A program made the translations under genes and the position numbers. This document shows positions 40,717 through 48,936 of a DNA stretch of 51,987 bases, in pieces. The stretch comes from Kitasatospora sp. DSM 101779 (lineage in GTDB: Bacteria; Actinomycetota; Actinomycetes; Streptomycetales; Streptomycetaceae): the NCBI RefSeq assembly GCF_025655475.1, contig NZ_JAHTIK010000001.1, positions 2,058,897-2,110,883 on the forward strand, in the 5' to 3' direction. The notes under the pieces were generated by a model, which did no database searches, was not told where the DNA came from, and saw only the letters and a program-made list of their open reading frames with translations. The number at the start of each line of letters is the position of its first letter. The stretch's first letter is position 1.

Positions 40717-41985
40717 CTAGGTTCCGTGCTCCCCAGCCGACTGCCACGGCCGGCACAGCGTCAGGAAGGCCACCAGCGACAGCACCGCACTGCCGAGCAC
40801 CACCACGCCCAGCAGGACGGCGGACGGCTGCCCTCCCGCGCTGCTGAGCGGAGCCACCACGGCGCCGCAGAGGAAGGTGCCGAGGCCGAGCAGCGCCGAG
40901 GCGGAGCCCGCCGCGTGCGGGGCCATGGTGAGCGCCTGGGCCGCCGAGTTCGGGCCGACCACGCCCATGGCCGCCATCAGCAGACACATCGCCGGGCAGA
41001 CCGCGGCCAGCCCGAGGTCCCACACCCCGGTGAAGAGGGTGATCGCCAGCCCGGCCGCCCCGGCGGCCACCAGGCCGAGCAGCATCAGCGAGGCGGGGCG
41101 CACCCGGGTGACGAGCACCCGCCCGTTCAACTGGGTGGAGGCCATCAGGGCCACCGAATTGACCGCGAAGAGCAGGCTGTAGGTCTGCGGCGAGACCCGG
41201 TAGACCTCCTGCAGGACGGTGGAGGACCCGCTGACGTACGCGAAGAGCGCGCCGAAGGCGAAGGTGCTGGTGAGGACGTAGCCGAGGAAGCGCCGTTCGC
41301 GGATCAGTCCGCCGACGGCCTGCAGGGTGGTGGTCAGGCCGCCGCGGTGGCGGCGTTCGGGCGGCAGCGACTCGTGCAGGGCGCCCGCGGCGAGCAGGGC
41401 GAGGACGGCACCGAGCGCGGCGAGGACGGCGAAGGTGCCGCGCCAGTCGGTCACGTGCAGCAGTTGGGCGCCGAGCACGGGGGCGACGATCGGGGCGAGG
41501 CCGGAGATCATCGCCAGTGAGGCCATGAAGCGGATCATCGCCACGCCCTCGTAGCAGTCCCGGGCCACCGCGCGGGCGATCACCAGCCCGGCCGCGCCCG
41601 CGACGCCCTGCACGAAGCGGGCGACGACCAGCACGCCGAGGCCGGGAGCGATCGCGCACACCAGGGTGGCGAGGGAGTAGGCCGTGATGCCGGCGAGCAG
41701 CGGGCGGCGGCGGCCGTGCCGGTCGCTCAGCGGGCCGAACACCAGCTGGCCCGCGGCCATGCCGAACAGCTGGGCGGTGAAGGTCAGTTGGACGGCCGGT
41801 GCGGTGGCGTGCAGGTCCGCGGCGAGCGAGGGCAGGGCCGGCAGGTAGAGGTCGGTGGTGAACGGGCCGAGCGCGACCAGGCCGCCGAGGGCGACGACGG
41901 TGGCCCGGCCGGGCGGCGCGGCGGTGGCGGCGCCGGCGGCGGGGGTGGTCCGCTCGCCGCCGGCGTCGACGGTCGGGCCTGCCAT
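40717..41985 (-). CDS. Bcr/CflA-family drug-resistance MFS transporter
   Basis: A 422-residue, 12-helix proton-driven efflux pump. Motif A (GPLSDRHGRRRPLL) and PFTTDLYLPALPSLAADLHATA, the family N-terminal signature, plus QGVAGAAGLVIARAVARDCYEG are clear; related pumps export bicyclomycin, sulfonamides or chloramphenicol. The N-terminal 30 residues are extra and Ala/Gly-rich. The ATG at 41985 has GAGGAG 4 nt upstream. It ends with TAG beside the dispersed repeat. Confidence 0.93.
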   Translation of the reverse strand: MAGPTVDAGGERTTPAAGAATAAPPGRATVVALGGLVALGPFTTDLYLPALPSLAADLHATAPAVQLTFTAQLFGMAAGQLVFGPLSDRHGRRRPLLAGITAYSLATLVCAIAPGLGVLVVARFVQGVAGAAGLVIARAVARDCYEGVAMIRFMASLAMISGLAPIVAPVLGAQLLHVTDWRGTFAVLAALGAVLALLAAGALHESLPPERRHRGGLTTTLQAVGGLIRERRFLGYVLTSTFAFGALFAYVSGSSTVLQEVYRVSPQTYSLLFAVNSVALMASTQLNGRVLVTRVRPASLMLLGLVAAGAAGLAITLFTGVWDLGLAAVCPAMCLLMAAMGVVGPNSAAQALTMAPHAAGSASALLGLGTFLCGAVVAPLSSAGGQPSAVLLGVVVLGSAVLSLVAFLTLCRPWQSAGEHGT

Positions 41986-42085
41986 GGAGCTCCTCGGGAT
42001 CGGATCGGAGGCGGGCCAGCTCGGGCCTGCTCGGCGCGGCCGGCCGCGGGTGCCGGAATTCGTACCGTAACCCGGTGTGCCGGGC

Positions 42086-42457
42086 TCAGGCTCGGGCAGC
42101 GTCCGGCCGTTCGGCCGCGCCGAAGCTGCGGACGACCTCGATGGCGCCGACGATGTGCCGGTTGAACTCCGCCAGCTCCTCGGCGGGCACCCAGAGTTCG
42201 AGGATGGTCTCGCCGCCGGCCTGCCGGACGGGGAACCGCTCCAGGTAGGCGCTCTCGACCTCGAACCGGGTGACGTAGCCGGCGCCGGACGCGGGGACGT
42301 TCCAGTCCCGGGCGATCCGGACCGCGTAGTCCTCGTTGAGCACCGGATAGAAGATCGGCTGCTCCGGCAGGCGGGGCGGCCAGGCACGCCAGCCGGAGGC
42401 CTCGACGAGCGCGAGCTCCTTCGGGCCGGTCGGTCGCCAGAGCGTAGTGGTCTGCAT
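42086..42457 (-). CDS. Conserved actinobacterial protein of unknown function
   Basis: A 123-residue soluble protein starting MQTTTLWRPTGPKELALVEA with PPRLPEQPIFYPVLNEDYAV and RDWNVPASGAGYVTRFEVE. Homologues in Streptomyces are often labelled ADP-ribosylation/crystallin J1, but I see no catalytic motif of that kind, so I leave function open. TACGGT (minus, 42470-42465) ends 7 nt before the ATG, so translation is probably leaderless. It precedes the efflux-pump gene by 100 nt on the same strand. Confidence 0.8.
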   Translation of the reverse strand: MQTTTLWRPTGPKELALVEASGWRAWPPRLPEQPIFYPVLNEDYAVRIARDWNVPASGAGYVTRFEVESAYLERFPVRQAGGETILELWVPAEELAEFNRHIVGAIEVVRSFGAAERPDAARA

Positions 42458-42574
42458 ACACTCGACCGTATCTGCCGCCACACCCGCCCGGCGACGCATT
42501 TTCGGCCTTCAACTTCCCTTAAGGCGCCCACTCTTGATGTGCACACAAGGTGCTGCTTTGCTGTGCAGACGAAG

Positions 42575-42591
42575 TTAGGAAACTTTCCTGA
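42575..42591. promoter_or_regulatory. Inverted repeat TTAGGAAA-C-TTTCCTGA before the chitinase gene
   Basis: Seventeen bases with one mismatch between arms, 34 nt upstream of the ATG. Very similar TTAGGAAA/TTTCCTAA boxes stand before chitosanase and other polysaccharide-degrading genes in Streptomyces, where ROK-family repressors such as CsnR act. The precise regulator here is inferred. Confidence 0.6.
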
Positions 42592-42625
42592 CGGTTCCCG
42601 CGACACCCCAGACGAACGGAGAACC

Positions 42626-43642
42626 ATGCCCTCGCACGCCCTGCGGCACCGGCGCGTCCGCCCGCTGCTCGCCCTGGCCGGCGCGGCCGCACTCGCCGCC
42701 GGCACCTTCGCCCTGGCGCCGGCCGGGCAGGCCGCCACCGCCGCGGCCGCCGACCCGGTGGGCCTCAACGCCCCCTACGAGTACCTCGGCTGGGGCAGCC
42801 CCCAGAAGCCGACCGACGTGATGGCGGCGACCGGGGTCAAGCAGTTCACCCTCGCCTTCATGCTCAGCGACGGCGGCTGCAACCCCAAGTGGGACGGCAG
42901 CCGGCCGCTCACCGGCGGCAGTGACCAGAGCGCGATCAACGCGATCAGGGCGGCCGGCGGCGACGTGGTGGTCTCCTTCGGCGGCTGGAGCGGCAGCAAA
43001 CTCGGCGAGAAGTGCACCTCGGCGAGCGCACTGGCCGCGGCCTACCAGAAGGTGATCGACGCCTACAAGCTGAAGGCGATCGACGTGGACATCGAGAACA
43101 CCGAGGTGGCGAGCGCGGCCGCCCGGCAGCGGGTGATCTCCGCCCTGAAGACGGTCGAGAGCAAGAACCCGGGCATCCGGACCTACCTCACCTTCGGCAC
43201 CACGCCCACCGGCCCCGACGCCAACGGCCTGGACCTGGTCAAGAAGGGCGCCGCCGCCGGACTCGCCCTGGACGGCTGGACGATCATGCCGTTCGACTTC
43301 GGCAGCCACAGCGGCTCGATGGGCAGCGTCACCACCAAGGCCGCGGACGGCCTGCAGAAGGCGGTGGCCGGCGCGTACGGCTACGACAGCGCCACCGCGT
43401 ACCGGCACATCGGCATCTCCTCGATGAACGGGAAGACCGACGAGGCCGACGAGACCGTCTCCACCGGCGACTTCACCACCATGCTGGACTACGCCAAGGC
43501 GCACCACCTGGCCCGGTTCACCTTCTGGGCGGTCAACCGGGACCGGGCCTGCCCCTCCGGCACCCAGGCGGGCGACTCCTGCAGCGGGATCTCCCAGTCG
43601 GCATACGCCTTCACGAAGATCGTCGCCGGCTACCACGGCTGA
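42626..43642 (+). CDS. Secreted GH18 chitinase-like protein
   Basis: A 338-residue exported GH18 enzyme. The signal peptide (LLALAGAAALAAGTFALAPA) is followed by the catalytic barrel with no separate binding module: GVKQFTLAFMLSDGGC, VVVSFGGWSG and the active-site AIDVDIEN, with Asp153, Asp155 and catalytic Glu157. The first Asp of the usual DGxDxDxE is replaced (YKLKAIDVDIE). This matches short actinobacterial chitinases. ATG at 42626 has ACGGAG 4-5 nt upstream. The upstream operator suggests induction by chitin or chitosan breakdown products. Confidence 0.9.
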   Translation: MPSHALRHRRVRPLLALAGAAALAAGTFALAPAGQAATAAAADPVGLNAPYEYLGWGSPQKPTDVMAATGVKQFTLAFMLSDGGCNPKWDGSRPLTGGSDQSAINAIRAAGGDVVVSFGGWSGSKLGEKCTSASALAAAYQKVIDAYKLKAIDVDIENTEVASAAARQRVISALKTVESKNPGIRTYLTFGTTPTGPDANGLDLVKKGAAAGLALDGWTIMPFDFGSHSGSMGSVTTKAADGLQKAVAGAYGYDSATAYRHIGISSMNGKTDEADETVSTGDFTTMLDYAKAHHLARFTFWAVNRDRACPSGTQAGDSCSGISQSAYAFTKIVAGYHG

Positions 43643-43670
43643 GCCGGGCGACGCCGGGACGCGTCGACGG

Positions 43671-43994
43671 TCAGCGCGGGGCGATCAGCGCGGCCTCGGC
43701 GAAGTTGTCCCAGTGGGCGGCCGCGCCGAGCGGGATGCAGGCCCAGTCCTTCATCGGCCGGCCGCCCACCGGGTCGAACAGATGGGCGCCCGGCAGTCGC
43801 AGCGCCTCGGCGAGGGCCGGCGTGTCCCGGCCCAGCCGGCACACCAACTCGCCCTCGTGCAGGCCGGCGAAGGCCTTGCCCGTGGTGTCCTTCAGACAGG
43901 GCATGCCGAACATCTTCGACTGTGTCGCGCCACGCGGGGCGAGCTCCTCGGCGATCTCCGCGTACCGCGCGGCCGGGTCCGATCGGTCCGTCAT
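43671..43994 (-). CDS. TfoX N-terminal domain protein
   Basis: A 107-residue protein matching the TfoX/Sxy N-terminal domain (KMFGMPCLKDTTGKAFAGLH and GRPMKDWACIPLG). Stand-alone copies are common in actinobacteria and have no known link to competence. The ATG at 43994 has no strong ribosome site. Convergent with the chitinase gene, 28 nt apart. Confidence 0.82.
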   Translation of the reverse strand: MTDRSDPAARYAEIAEELAPRGATQSKMFGMPCLKDTTGKAFAGLHEGELVCRLGRDTPALAEALRLPGAHLFDPVGGRPMKDWACIPLGAAAHWDNFAEAALIAPR

Positions 43995-44115
43995 GGCGCC
44001 ATGGTGGCACCGGGCCCGGGGCCGCGCGGCGCACGCCACGCGGACCGGCCCGGGGCGGTCGGGGCCCGTCGAGGGCCTTGAGCGCGGACGGCCCGGCATG
44101 TAAGGATTGAGGCCC

Positions 44116-45018
44116 GTGAGCATCCCTGTACACACGCTTCCCACCTCCCCGCTCTGCGTCGCCGTGGCGCAGGCCCCGCTCGTCCCCCTGGACATCGCCG
44201 CGAACACCGCCACCGCGGCCGGGCTGGTCCGCCGGGCCGCCGCGCAGGGCGCCCGACTGCTCCTGCTCTCCGAGCTCTTCCTGACCGGCTACGAGACCAC
44301 CGGCATCGCCGCCGACCCGGACAGCCTGACCGTCGCCCCGGACGACCCCCGGCTCGCACCGCTGGCGGCCGCCTGCGCCGGGACCGGCACCGCCGTGGTG
44401 GTCGGCGCCCCCGTCCGCGACCCGGAGACCGGCACCCTGCACATCGCGGCCCTCACCCTGGACGGGGCCGGCCGGACGGCCGCCGTCTACCGCAAGCAGT
44501 TCGCCACCCCCAACGAACGCGCCGCCGGCTTCTCGCCCGGCACCGGCGGCTGCACCCTGGAGCTGGACGGCTGGCGGCTCGGCCTCGGTGTCTGCTGGGA
44601 CTCCGGCTTCCCCGAGCACGCCCGCGCGGCCGCCCTCGACGGCGCCCACGCCTACCTGGTGGGCGCCCTGTTCGGCACCGGACCCGGCGCCCACCAGCGC
44701 CGCACGGTGTTCCCCGCACGGGCCCTCGACAACACCCTGTACGTGCTGCTCGCCAACCACGTCGGCCGCTCCGGCCCGTACACCGGCTGCGGCCGCAGCG
44801 CCGCCTGGGGACCGGACGGGCACCTGCTGGCCGAGGCCGCCGAGGACGCACCGGAGCTGCTGACCGTCGTCCTCGACCCGGCCGCCCTGGCCCGCGCCCG
44901 CACGGACGACCCCGTCCTCGTCCAGCCCGGCCTCACCACCACCCCGCCCCGGACCACTGCGTTCCTCGGCACCGCCGGGGGCGCGGAGAACTGCGCAGTC
45001 CGAGGGCGGCCGTCCTAA
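44116..45018 (+). CDS. Carbon-nitrogen hydrolase (nitrilase superfamily amidase)
   Basis: A 300-residue hydrolase with the complete Glu-Lys-Cys triad: Glu53 (LLLLSELFLTGYE), Lys127 (YRKQFATPNE) and Cys160 (LGLGVCWDSGFPE). Likely an omega-amidase or N-carbamoyl-type amidohydrolase; the substrate is not evident. Starts at TTG 44107 or GTG 44116 are both possible: AAGGATTGAGG precedes GTG by 3-8 nt and TAAGGAT may instead be a -10 box. I chose GTG. Confidence 0.88.
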   Translation: MSIPVHTLPTSPLCVAVAQAPLVPLDIAANTATAAGLVRRAAAQGARLLLLSELFLTGYETTGIAADPDSLTVAPDDPRLAPLAAACAGTGTAVVVGAPVRDPETGTLHIAALTLDGAGRTAAVYRKQFATPNERAAGFSPGTGGCTLELDGWRLGLGVCWDSGFPEHARAAALDGAHAYLVGALFGTGPGAHQRRTVFPARALDNTLYVLLANHVGRSGPYTGCGRSAAWGPDGHLLAEAAEDAPELLTVVLDPAALARARTDDPVLVQPGLTTTPPRTTAFLGTAGGAENCAVRGRPS

Positions 45019-45048
45019 CGGTTCGGGCCGTGCCGGGAACTGTACGGC

Positions 45049-45114
45049 GGCCCGCATCCGAATTGCGCGGTTCTCCCCCGGCCTCCGGCCGGGAGGTGCC
45101 CCCACGCGCCCCTG
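45049..45114 (-). repeat. 66-bp dispersed intergenic repeat, copy 2
   Basis: Opposite orientation to 3593-3658 and equal in length; on the minus strand it starts CAGGGGCGCGTGGGGGCACC. It lies between the amidohydrolase stop and fumC and contains inverted segments (GGCCTCCGGCC; GGGAGGTGCCCCC). Confidence 0.8.
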
Positions 45115-45178
45115 TGGCATGCCCTGAAGGAAATACCCCGGCACGCCGCGCGTTGTGCTGTGCAGGAGGTGTCCCACC

Positions 45179-46573
45179 ATGGGTGACGAGGAGCAGTTCC
45201 GCATCGAGCACGACTCGATGGGCGAGGTCCGGGTGCCGGCGGCCGCCAAGTGGCAGGCGCAGACGCAGCGCGCGGTGCAGAACTTCCCGATCTCCGGCCA
45301 GCGGCTGGAGCGGGCGCACATCGCGGCGCTGGCCCGGATCAAGGCCGCCGCGGCGAAGGTCAACGCGGAGCTGGGCGTGCTGGACGCGCAAACGGCGGAG
45401 GCGATCGTGAGCGCCGCCGAGGAGGTGGCGGAGGGCCGCTGGGACGACCAGTTCCCGGTGGACGTCTTCCAGACCGGCTCCGGCACCTCGTCCAACATGA
45501 ACACCAACGAGGTGATCGCCACCCTGGCCGGGGAGCGGCTCGGTCGGCCGGTGCACCCCAACGACCAGGTGAACGCGAGCCAGTCGTCCAACGACGTGTT
45601 CCCCTCGTCGATCCACATCGCGGCGACCGGGGCCGTCACCGGCGCGCTGGTGCCCGCGCTGGAGCACCTGGCGGCCGCCCTGGAGCGGAAGGCCGGCGAG
45701 TTCGCCGAGGTGGTCAAGTCCGGCCGGACGCACCTGATGGACGCCACGCCCGTCACCCTCGGCCAGGAGTTCGGCGGGTACGCGGCGCAGGTGCGGTACG
45801 GCGTGGAGCGGCTGCGCGCCGCGCTCCCCCGGGTCGCCGAACTGCCGCTGGGAGGTACGGCGGTGGGCACCGGCATCAACACCCCGCCGGGGTTCTCCGC
45901 CGCGGTGATCGCGGAGGTCGCCCGGGCCACCGGGCTGCCGCTGACCGAGGCCCGCGACCACTTCGAGGCCCAGGGCGCCCGGGACGGGCTGGTCGAACTG
46001 AGCGGTCAGCTGCGCACGGTGGCGGTCGGCTTCACGAAGATCGCTAACGATCTGCGGTGGATGGGATCGGGCCCCCGCACCGGCCTGGGCGAGCTCAACC
46101 TGCCGGACCTGCAGCCGGGTTCGTCGATCATGCCGGGCAAGGTGAACCCGGTGATCCCCGAGGTGGTGCTGATGGTGGCCGCCCAGGTGATCGGGAACGA
46201 CGCGACCGTCGCGGTGGCCGGCGCGAGCGGGAACTTCGAGCTGAACGTGATGCTGCCGGTGATCGCCCGCAACGTGCTGGAGTCGGTGCGGCTGCTGGCG
46301 TCCGCGGCCCGGCTGCTGGCCGACCGCACGGTGGACGGGCTGACCGCGAACGCCGAGCGGGCCCGGGAGTACGCCGAGTCCTCGCCCTCCGTGGTCACCC
46401 CGTTGAATCGCTTCATCGGCTACGAGGAGGCTGCGAAGGTGGCCAAGCAGTCGCTGGCCGAACGCAAGACGATCCGCCAGGTGGTGCTGGAGCGCGGCTA
46501 CGTCGAGCGCGGCCTGCTGACGGAGGCGCAGCTGGACGAGGCGCTGGACGTGCTGCGGATGACCCGGCCCTGA
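45179..46573 (+). CDS. fumC: Class II fumarate hydratase FumC
   Basis: A 464-residue, iron-independent fumarase interconverting fumarate and L-malate in the TCA cycle. Signature [15 protein letters not shown] lies near residues 314-328; other fumarase/aspartase motifs are [49 protein letters not shown] and [15 protein letters not shown]. The ATG at 45179 has GGAGGT 8 nt upstream. Ends at a strong bidirectional terminator. Confidence 0.96.
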   Translation: MGDEEQFRIEHDSMGEVRVPAAAKWQAQTQRAVQNFPISGQRLERAHIAALARIKAAAAKVNAELGVLDAQTAEAIVSAAEEVAEGRWDDQFPVDVFQTGSGTSSNMNTNEVIATLAGERLGRPVHPNDQVNASQSSNDVFPSSIHIAATGAVTGALVPALEHLAAALERKAGEFAEVVKSGRTHLMDATPVTLGQEFGGYAAQVRYGVERLRAALPRVAELPLGGTAVGTGINTPPGFSAAVIAEVARATGLPLTEARDHFEAQGARDGLVELSGQLRTVAVGFTKIANDLRWMGSGPRTGLGELNLPDLQPGSSIMPGKVNPVIPEVVLMVAAQVIGNDATVAVAGASGNFELNVMLPVIARNVLESVRLLASAARLLADRTVDGLTANAERAREYAESSPSVVTPLNRFIGYEEAAKVAKQSLAERKTIRQVVLERGYVERGLLTEAQLDEALDVLRMTRP

Positions 46574-46606
46574 CGGCCCGTCCCGGGTTCCGACCGGCAG
46601 GACGGT

Positions 46607-46640
46607 CGACGGGTGCGGACCGTGCGGTCCGCACCCGTCG
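46607..46640. terminator. Bidirectional terminator between fumC and the SPW gene
   Basis: Perfect 15-bp stem, CGACGGGTGCGGACC (46607-46621) with its complement at 46626-46640, loop GTGC. It serves the convergent fumC and SPW transcripts. Confidence 0.85.
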
Positions 46641-46664
46641 GGGGGTTGTCCGTGTCGGTCTCCG

Positions 46665-47132
46665 TCATCCGCGGCTCCTACCCATCTTCGAGGACATGCC
46701 GGTCAGCGTCATGGCGATGGCCGCGCCCGCCAGGCAGGCCATCACGGCACCGGTCACGCAGTTGGTCCAGATCGTCCGGTAGAACGCCTGGTCGCCGACG
46801 GTCGCCCAGGGGGCGATGATCGTCCAGACGCCGATCGCCAGTCCGGCGTAAGCGCGTGCGTGGGTGCGCTCGAAAGCGGTGGCGTAGCCGCCCATCAGGA
46901 AGGCGAAGGCCAGACCGCAGATCAGGTTGCTCAGGGTCACGCCCTGGATGCCACCCGCGGCGGGGAAGAGGGCGAACCCGACCACCCACGGGGAGATCGC
47001 CAGGAAGAGTCCGGCGACGATGCAGAGCGCTTCGACGCCCTGCGCGAGCATCGTCGAGGTGACGCGCTCGTAGTGTTCACGCATTGCAAGGATGTCCGGA
47101 TGGCGCTCCATACCCGGAAGCTGGGTCGACAC
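46665..47132 (-). CDS. SPW-repeat integral membrane protein
   Basis: A 155-residue membrane protein with four helices and two SPW-type motifs (LFLAISPWVVGF and VWTIIAPWATVG). The N-terminal 25 residues are cytoplasmic, with MERHPDILAMREHYERV. GTG at 47132 has GGAGGT about 10 nt upstream. A sigma-B-type promoter (47177-47202) precedes it, in line with a stress-induced membrane protein. Function unknown. Confidence 0.88.
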   Translation of the reverse strand: MSTQLPGMERHPDILAMREHYERVTSTMLAQGVEALCIVAGLFLAISPWVVGFALFPAAGGIQGVTLSNLICGLAFAFLMGGYATAFERTHARAYAGLAIGVWTIIAPWATVGDQAFYRTIWTNCVTGAVMACLAGAAIAMTLTGMSSKMGRSRG

Positions 47133-47176
47133 CGGGAACCACCTCCAAGGTCCGTGACAAGGCAGGCGACTGCCCC

Positions 47177-47202
47177 GTACCCATTGTGTCCCTTATCTAA
47201 CC
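47177..47202 (-). promoter_or_regulatory. Sigma-B-type promoter GGTTAG-N14-GGGTAC
   Basis: Minus-strand GGTTAG (47202-47197), 14 nt, then GGGTAC (47182-47177) matches the GNNTN(14-16)GGGTAC/T consensus of Streptomyces stress sigma factors. The start point would give a leader of about 40 nt before the SPW gene. Confidence 0.7.
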
Positions 47203-47227
47203 TTTACACCCGATTATCACCTGATTG

Positions 47228-48274
47228 TCAGCATTCGCCAGACGGCTCGACCCTCAGCCCGGCGTCGACCTGCAGGAACGCCGCCACCGCCGCGGCCTCC
47301 TCGGCCAGCGCCAGCCGCACCGCCGCCGGCAGCACCCGGAAGGGCTCGACCACCAGGGCGCCCTTCTCCCGCCGCCAGCCGCCGACCACCCGGCCGTCCG
47401 CCACCAGGGCCGGCTTGACGATCCCGCCGCCCGCGTTGATCCGCTTCGCGAACTCCGGCGCCAGTACGGCGTCCCTGTTCCGGTAGCCCAGCAGGTAATT
47501 GTCGAAGGCGCCGAGCAGCCGCACCACCGGCGGCCCGGCCGACGGCGACTCCCCGCCCGGCGCGGCGAACAGCCCCGGCGCGACCTCCTCCGGTGCGGCC
47601 GCGGCCACCGCCCGCCGGGCCTCGCGCACCGGCAGGCCGGACCAGGAGGCGAAGTCGGCGGCCTCCGCCGGGCCGAAGGCCGCCAGGTAGCGGCCGGCCA
47701 GCTCGGCGGCCGGGTCCTCGGGCACCGGGCGGCCCTGCGGCAGCGGCACGTAGCCGGGCTCGCGCGGGGCCACGTCGGCGCCCCGGCAGAGCAGCCCGTG
47801 CGCCGTGGCCCAGCCCATGAGGTGGGCCGGGGCCTGGCCCTTCGGGTCGATCCCGAGACCCTCCTCGTTCAGCAGCCGGACGAGTTCGGCCCGGCCGCGC
47901 GGCACCTCCAGCAGCGCGGGCAGCAACTCCCGGGCGCGGGCGCAGACCGCCTCGGTCAGGCCGAGTTCGCGGCGGCGCCGGGCCCCGGCGGCCAGGTTGC
48001 GGTCGGCGAACAGGCCGAGCATCCAGCGCGCGTCCTCGGCCGGCACCAGGTGCAGCGTGCCGCGCATCAGCGCGAGCACCACCGTCTCCCCCGCGGCGAG
48101 CGCCCGCCCCGGCTCCCCCGGGTCCGCCACCCCGCGGGCCCGCAGCGCCAACCGGGCCGCCCCGGCGTCCTGCGCCTGCACGCCCCCCGACGCCCCGGCG
48201 GCCGCCGCCGCCCGCACCCGCGCCCGCCCGAACTGCGCCTGCATCCGCCGCCGCAGCAGCTCCGCCTCGTCCAT
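47228..48274 (-). CDS. AlkZ/YcaQ-like winged-helix DNA glycosylase family protein (HTH_42)
   Basis: A 348-residue protein of tandem winged helices. VQAQDAGAARLALRARG (QAQ at residues 33-35) corresponds to the catalytic QxQ site of AlkZ-type glycosylases that unhook DNA crosslinks. LVLALMRGTLHLVPAEDARWML (seen as VVLALMRGTLHLVPAED), VPRGRAELVRLLNEEGLGI and GAFDNYLLGYRNRD are family features. The ATG at 48274 has a weak site. In Streptomyces AlkZ gives self-resistance to azinomycin, while the many paralogues have unknown targets; I infer DNA repair without claiming a substrate. Divergent from padR. Confidence 0.83.
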   Translation of the reverse strand: MDEAELLRRRMQAQFGRARVRAAAAAGASGGVQAQDAGAARLALRARGVADPGEPGRALAAGETVVLALMRGTLHLVPAEDARWMLGLFADRNLAAGARRRRELGLTEAVCARARELLPALLEVPRGRAELVRLLNEEGLGIDPKGQAPAHLMGWATAHGLLCRGADVAPREPGYVPLPQGRPVPEDPAAELAGRYLAAFGPAEAADFASWSGLPVREARRAVAAAAPEEVAPGLFAAPGGESPSAGPPVVRLLGAFDNYLLGYRNRDAVLAPEFAKRINAGGGIVKPALVADGRVVGGWRREKGALVVEPFRVLPAAVRLALAEEAAAVAAFLQVDAGLRVEPSGEC

Positions 48275-48337
48275 CCGGCCATTCTTCCGCGGGCCGTCCC
48301 GCGTGAGGTGCGTCTCACCCCCGCGCGCCCGCATTGC

Positions 48338-48357
48338 CTATGCAACTCGTTGCATAG
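48338..48357. promoter_or_regulatory. Perfect 20-bp operator before padR
   Basis: CTATGCAACTCGTTGCATAG is fully symmetric with 9-base arms and overlaps the padR promoter (TTGCCT at 48334-48339, CAGGAT at 48358-48363). The -10 is 6 nt from the ATG, so padR is likely leaderless and self-repressed. The AlkZ-like gene on the other strand shares the region. Confidence 0.75.
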
Positions 48358-48369
48358 CAGGATGCGGGC

Positions 48370-48936
48370 ATGGCACTGGAGCACGCGATCCTCGTCTCCC
48401 TCCTGGAGCAGCCCGGGTCGGGCTACGAGCTGGCCCGGCGCTTCGACCGCTCGATCGGACGGTTCTGGACGGCCACCCACCAGCAGATCTACCGGGTGCT
48501 GCGGCGGATGGAGGCGGACGGCTGGGTCGCCGCGGAGGAGGTCGCCCAGGACGGGCGTCCGGACAAGAAGGTGTACTCGGCGACGGCGGCGGGCCGCGGT
48601 GTCCTGGTCGGCTGGCTGCGCGAGCCGGTCGAGCCGGAGACCGTCCGGCACGAGCTCGCCGTGAAGATCCGCGCCGCCGCCTTCGACGACCCGGCCGCGC
48701 TCGTCCCCGAGGTCGAGCGGCACCGCACCGAGCACGCCGCGCTGCTCGCCCGCTACCTGTCCGGCGAGCAGCGGGACTTCCCCGACCCGGACGCCCTCGA
48801 CGCCCAGCAGCGCCTCCAGCACGTGGTGCTGCGCGGCGGCATCGAGTACGAGCGGATGATCCTCGCCTGGCTGGACGACGTGCTCGCCACCCTGCACCGC
48901 CTGCAAGCCACGCCACCCTCGACCCCTGGGACCTGA
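48370..48936 (+). CDS. PadR-family transcriptional regulator
   Basis: A 188-residue repressor: N-terminal winged helix MALEHAILVSLLEQPGSGYEL, then ATHQQIYRVLRRMEADGWVA, and a C-terminal helical dimerisation domain of the PadR/Vir type. It overlaps the acyl-CoA dehydrogenase start (TGATG) and has a symmetric operator at 48338-48357, so it probably controls both genes and senses a fatty-acyl or aromatic effector (inference). Confidence 0.92.
   Translation: MALEHAILVSLLEQPGSGYELARRFDRSIGRFWTATHQQIYRVLRRMEADGWVAAEEVAQDGRPDKKVYSATAAGRGVLVGWLREPVEPETVRHELAVKIRAAAFDDPAALVPEVERHRTEHAALLARYLSGEQRDFPDPDALDAQQRLQHVVLRGGIEYERMILAWLDDVLATLHRLQATPPSTPGT

Noticed and set aside
46681..46697. CCATCTTCGAGGACATG resembles an end of the ~79-bp repeat
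   Set aside because: It lies inside the SPW gene coding region, extends no further and encodes SSKMG near the C terminus.
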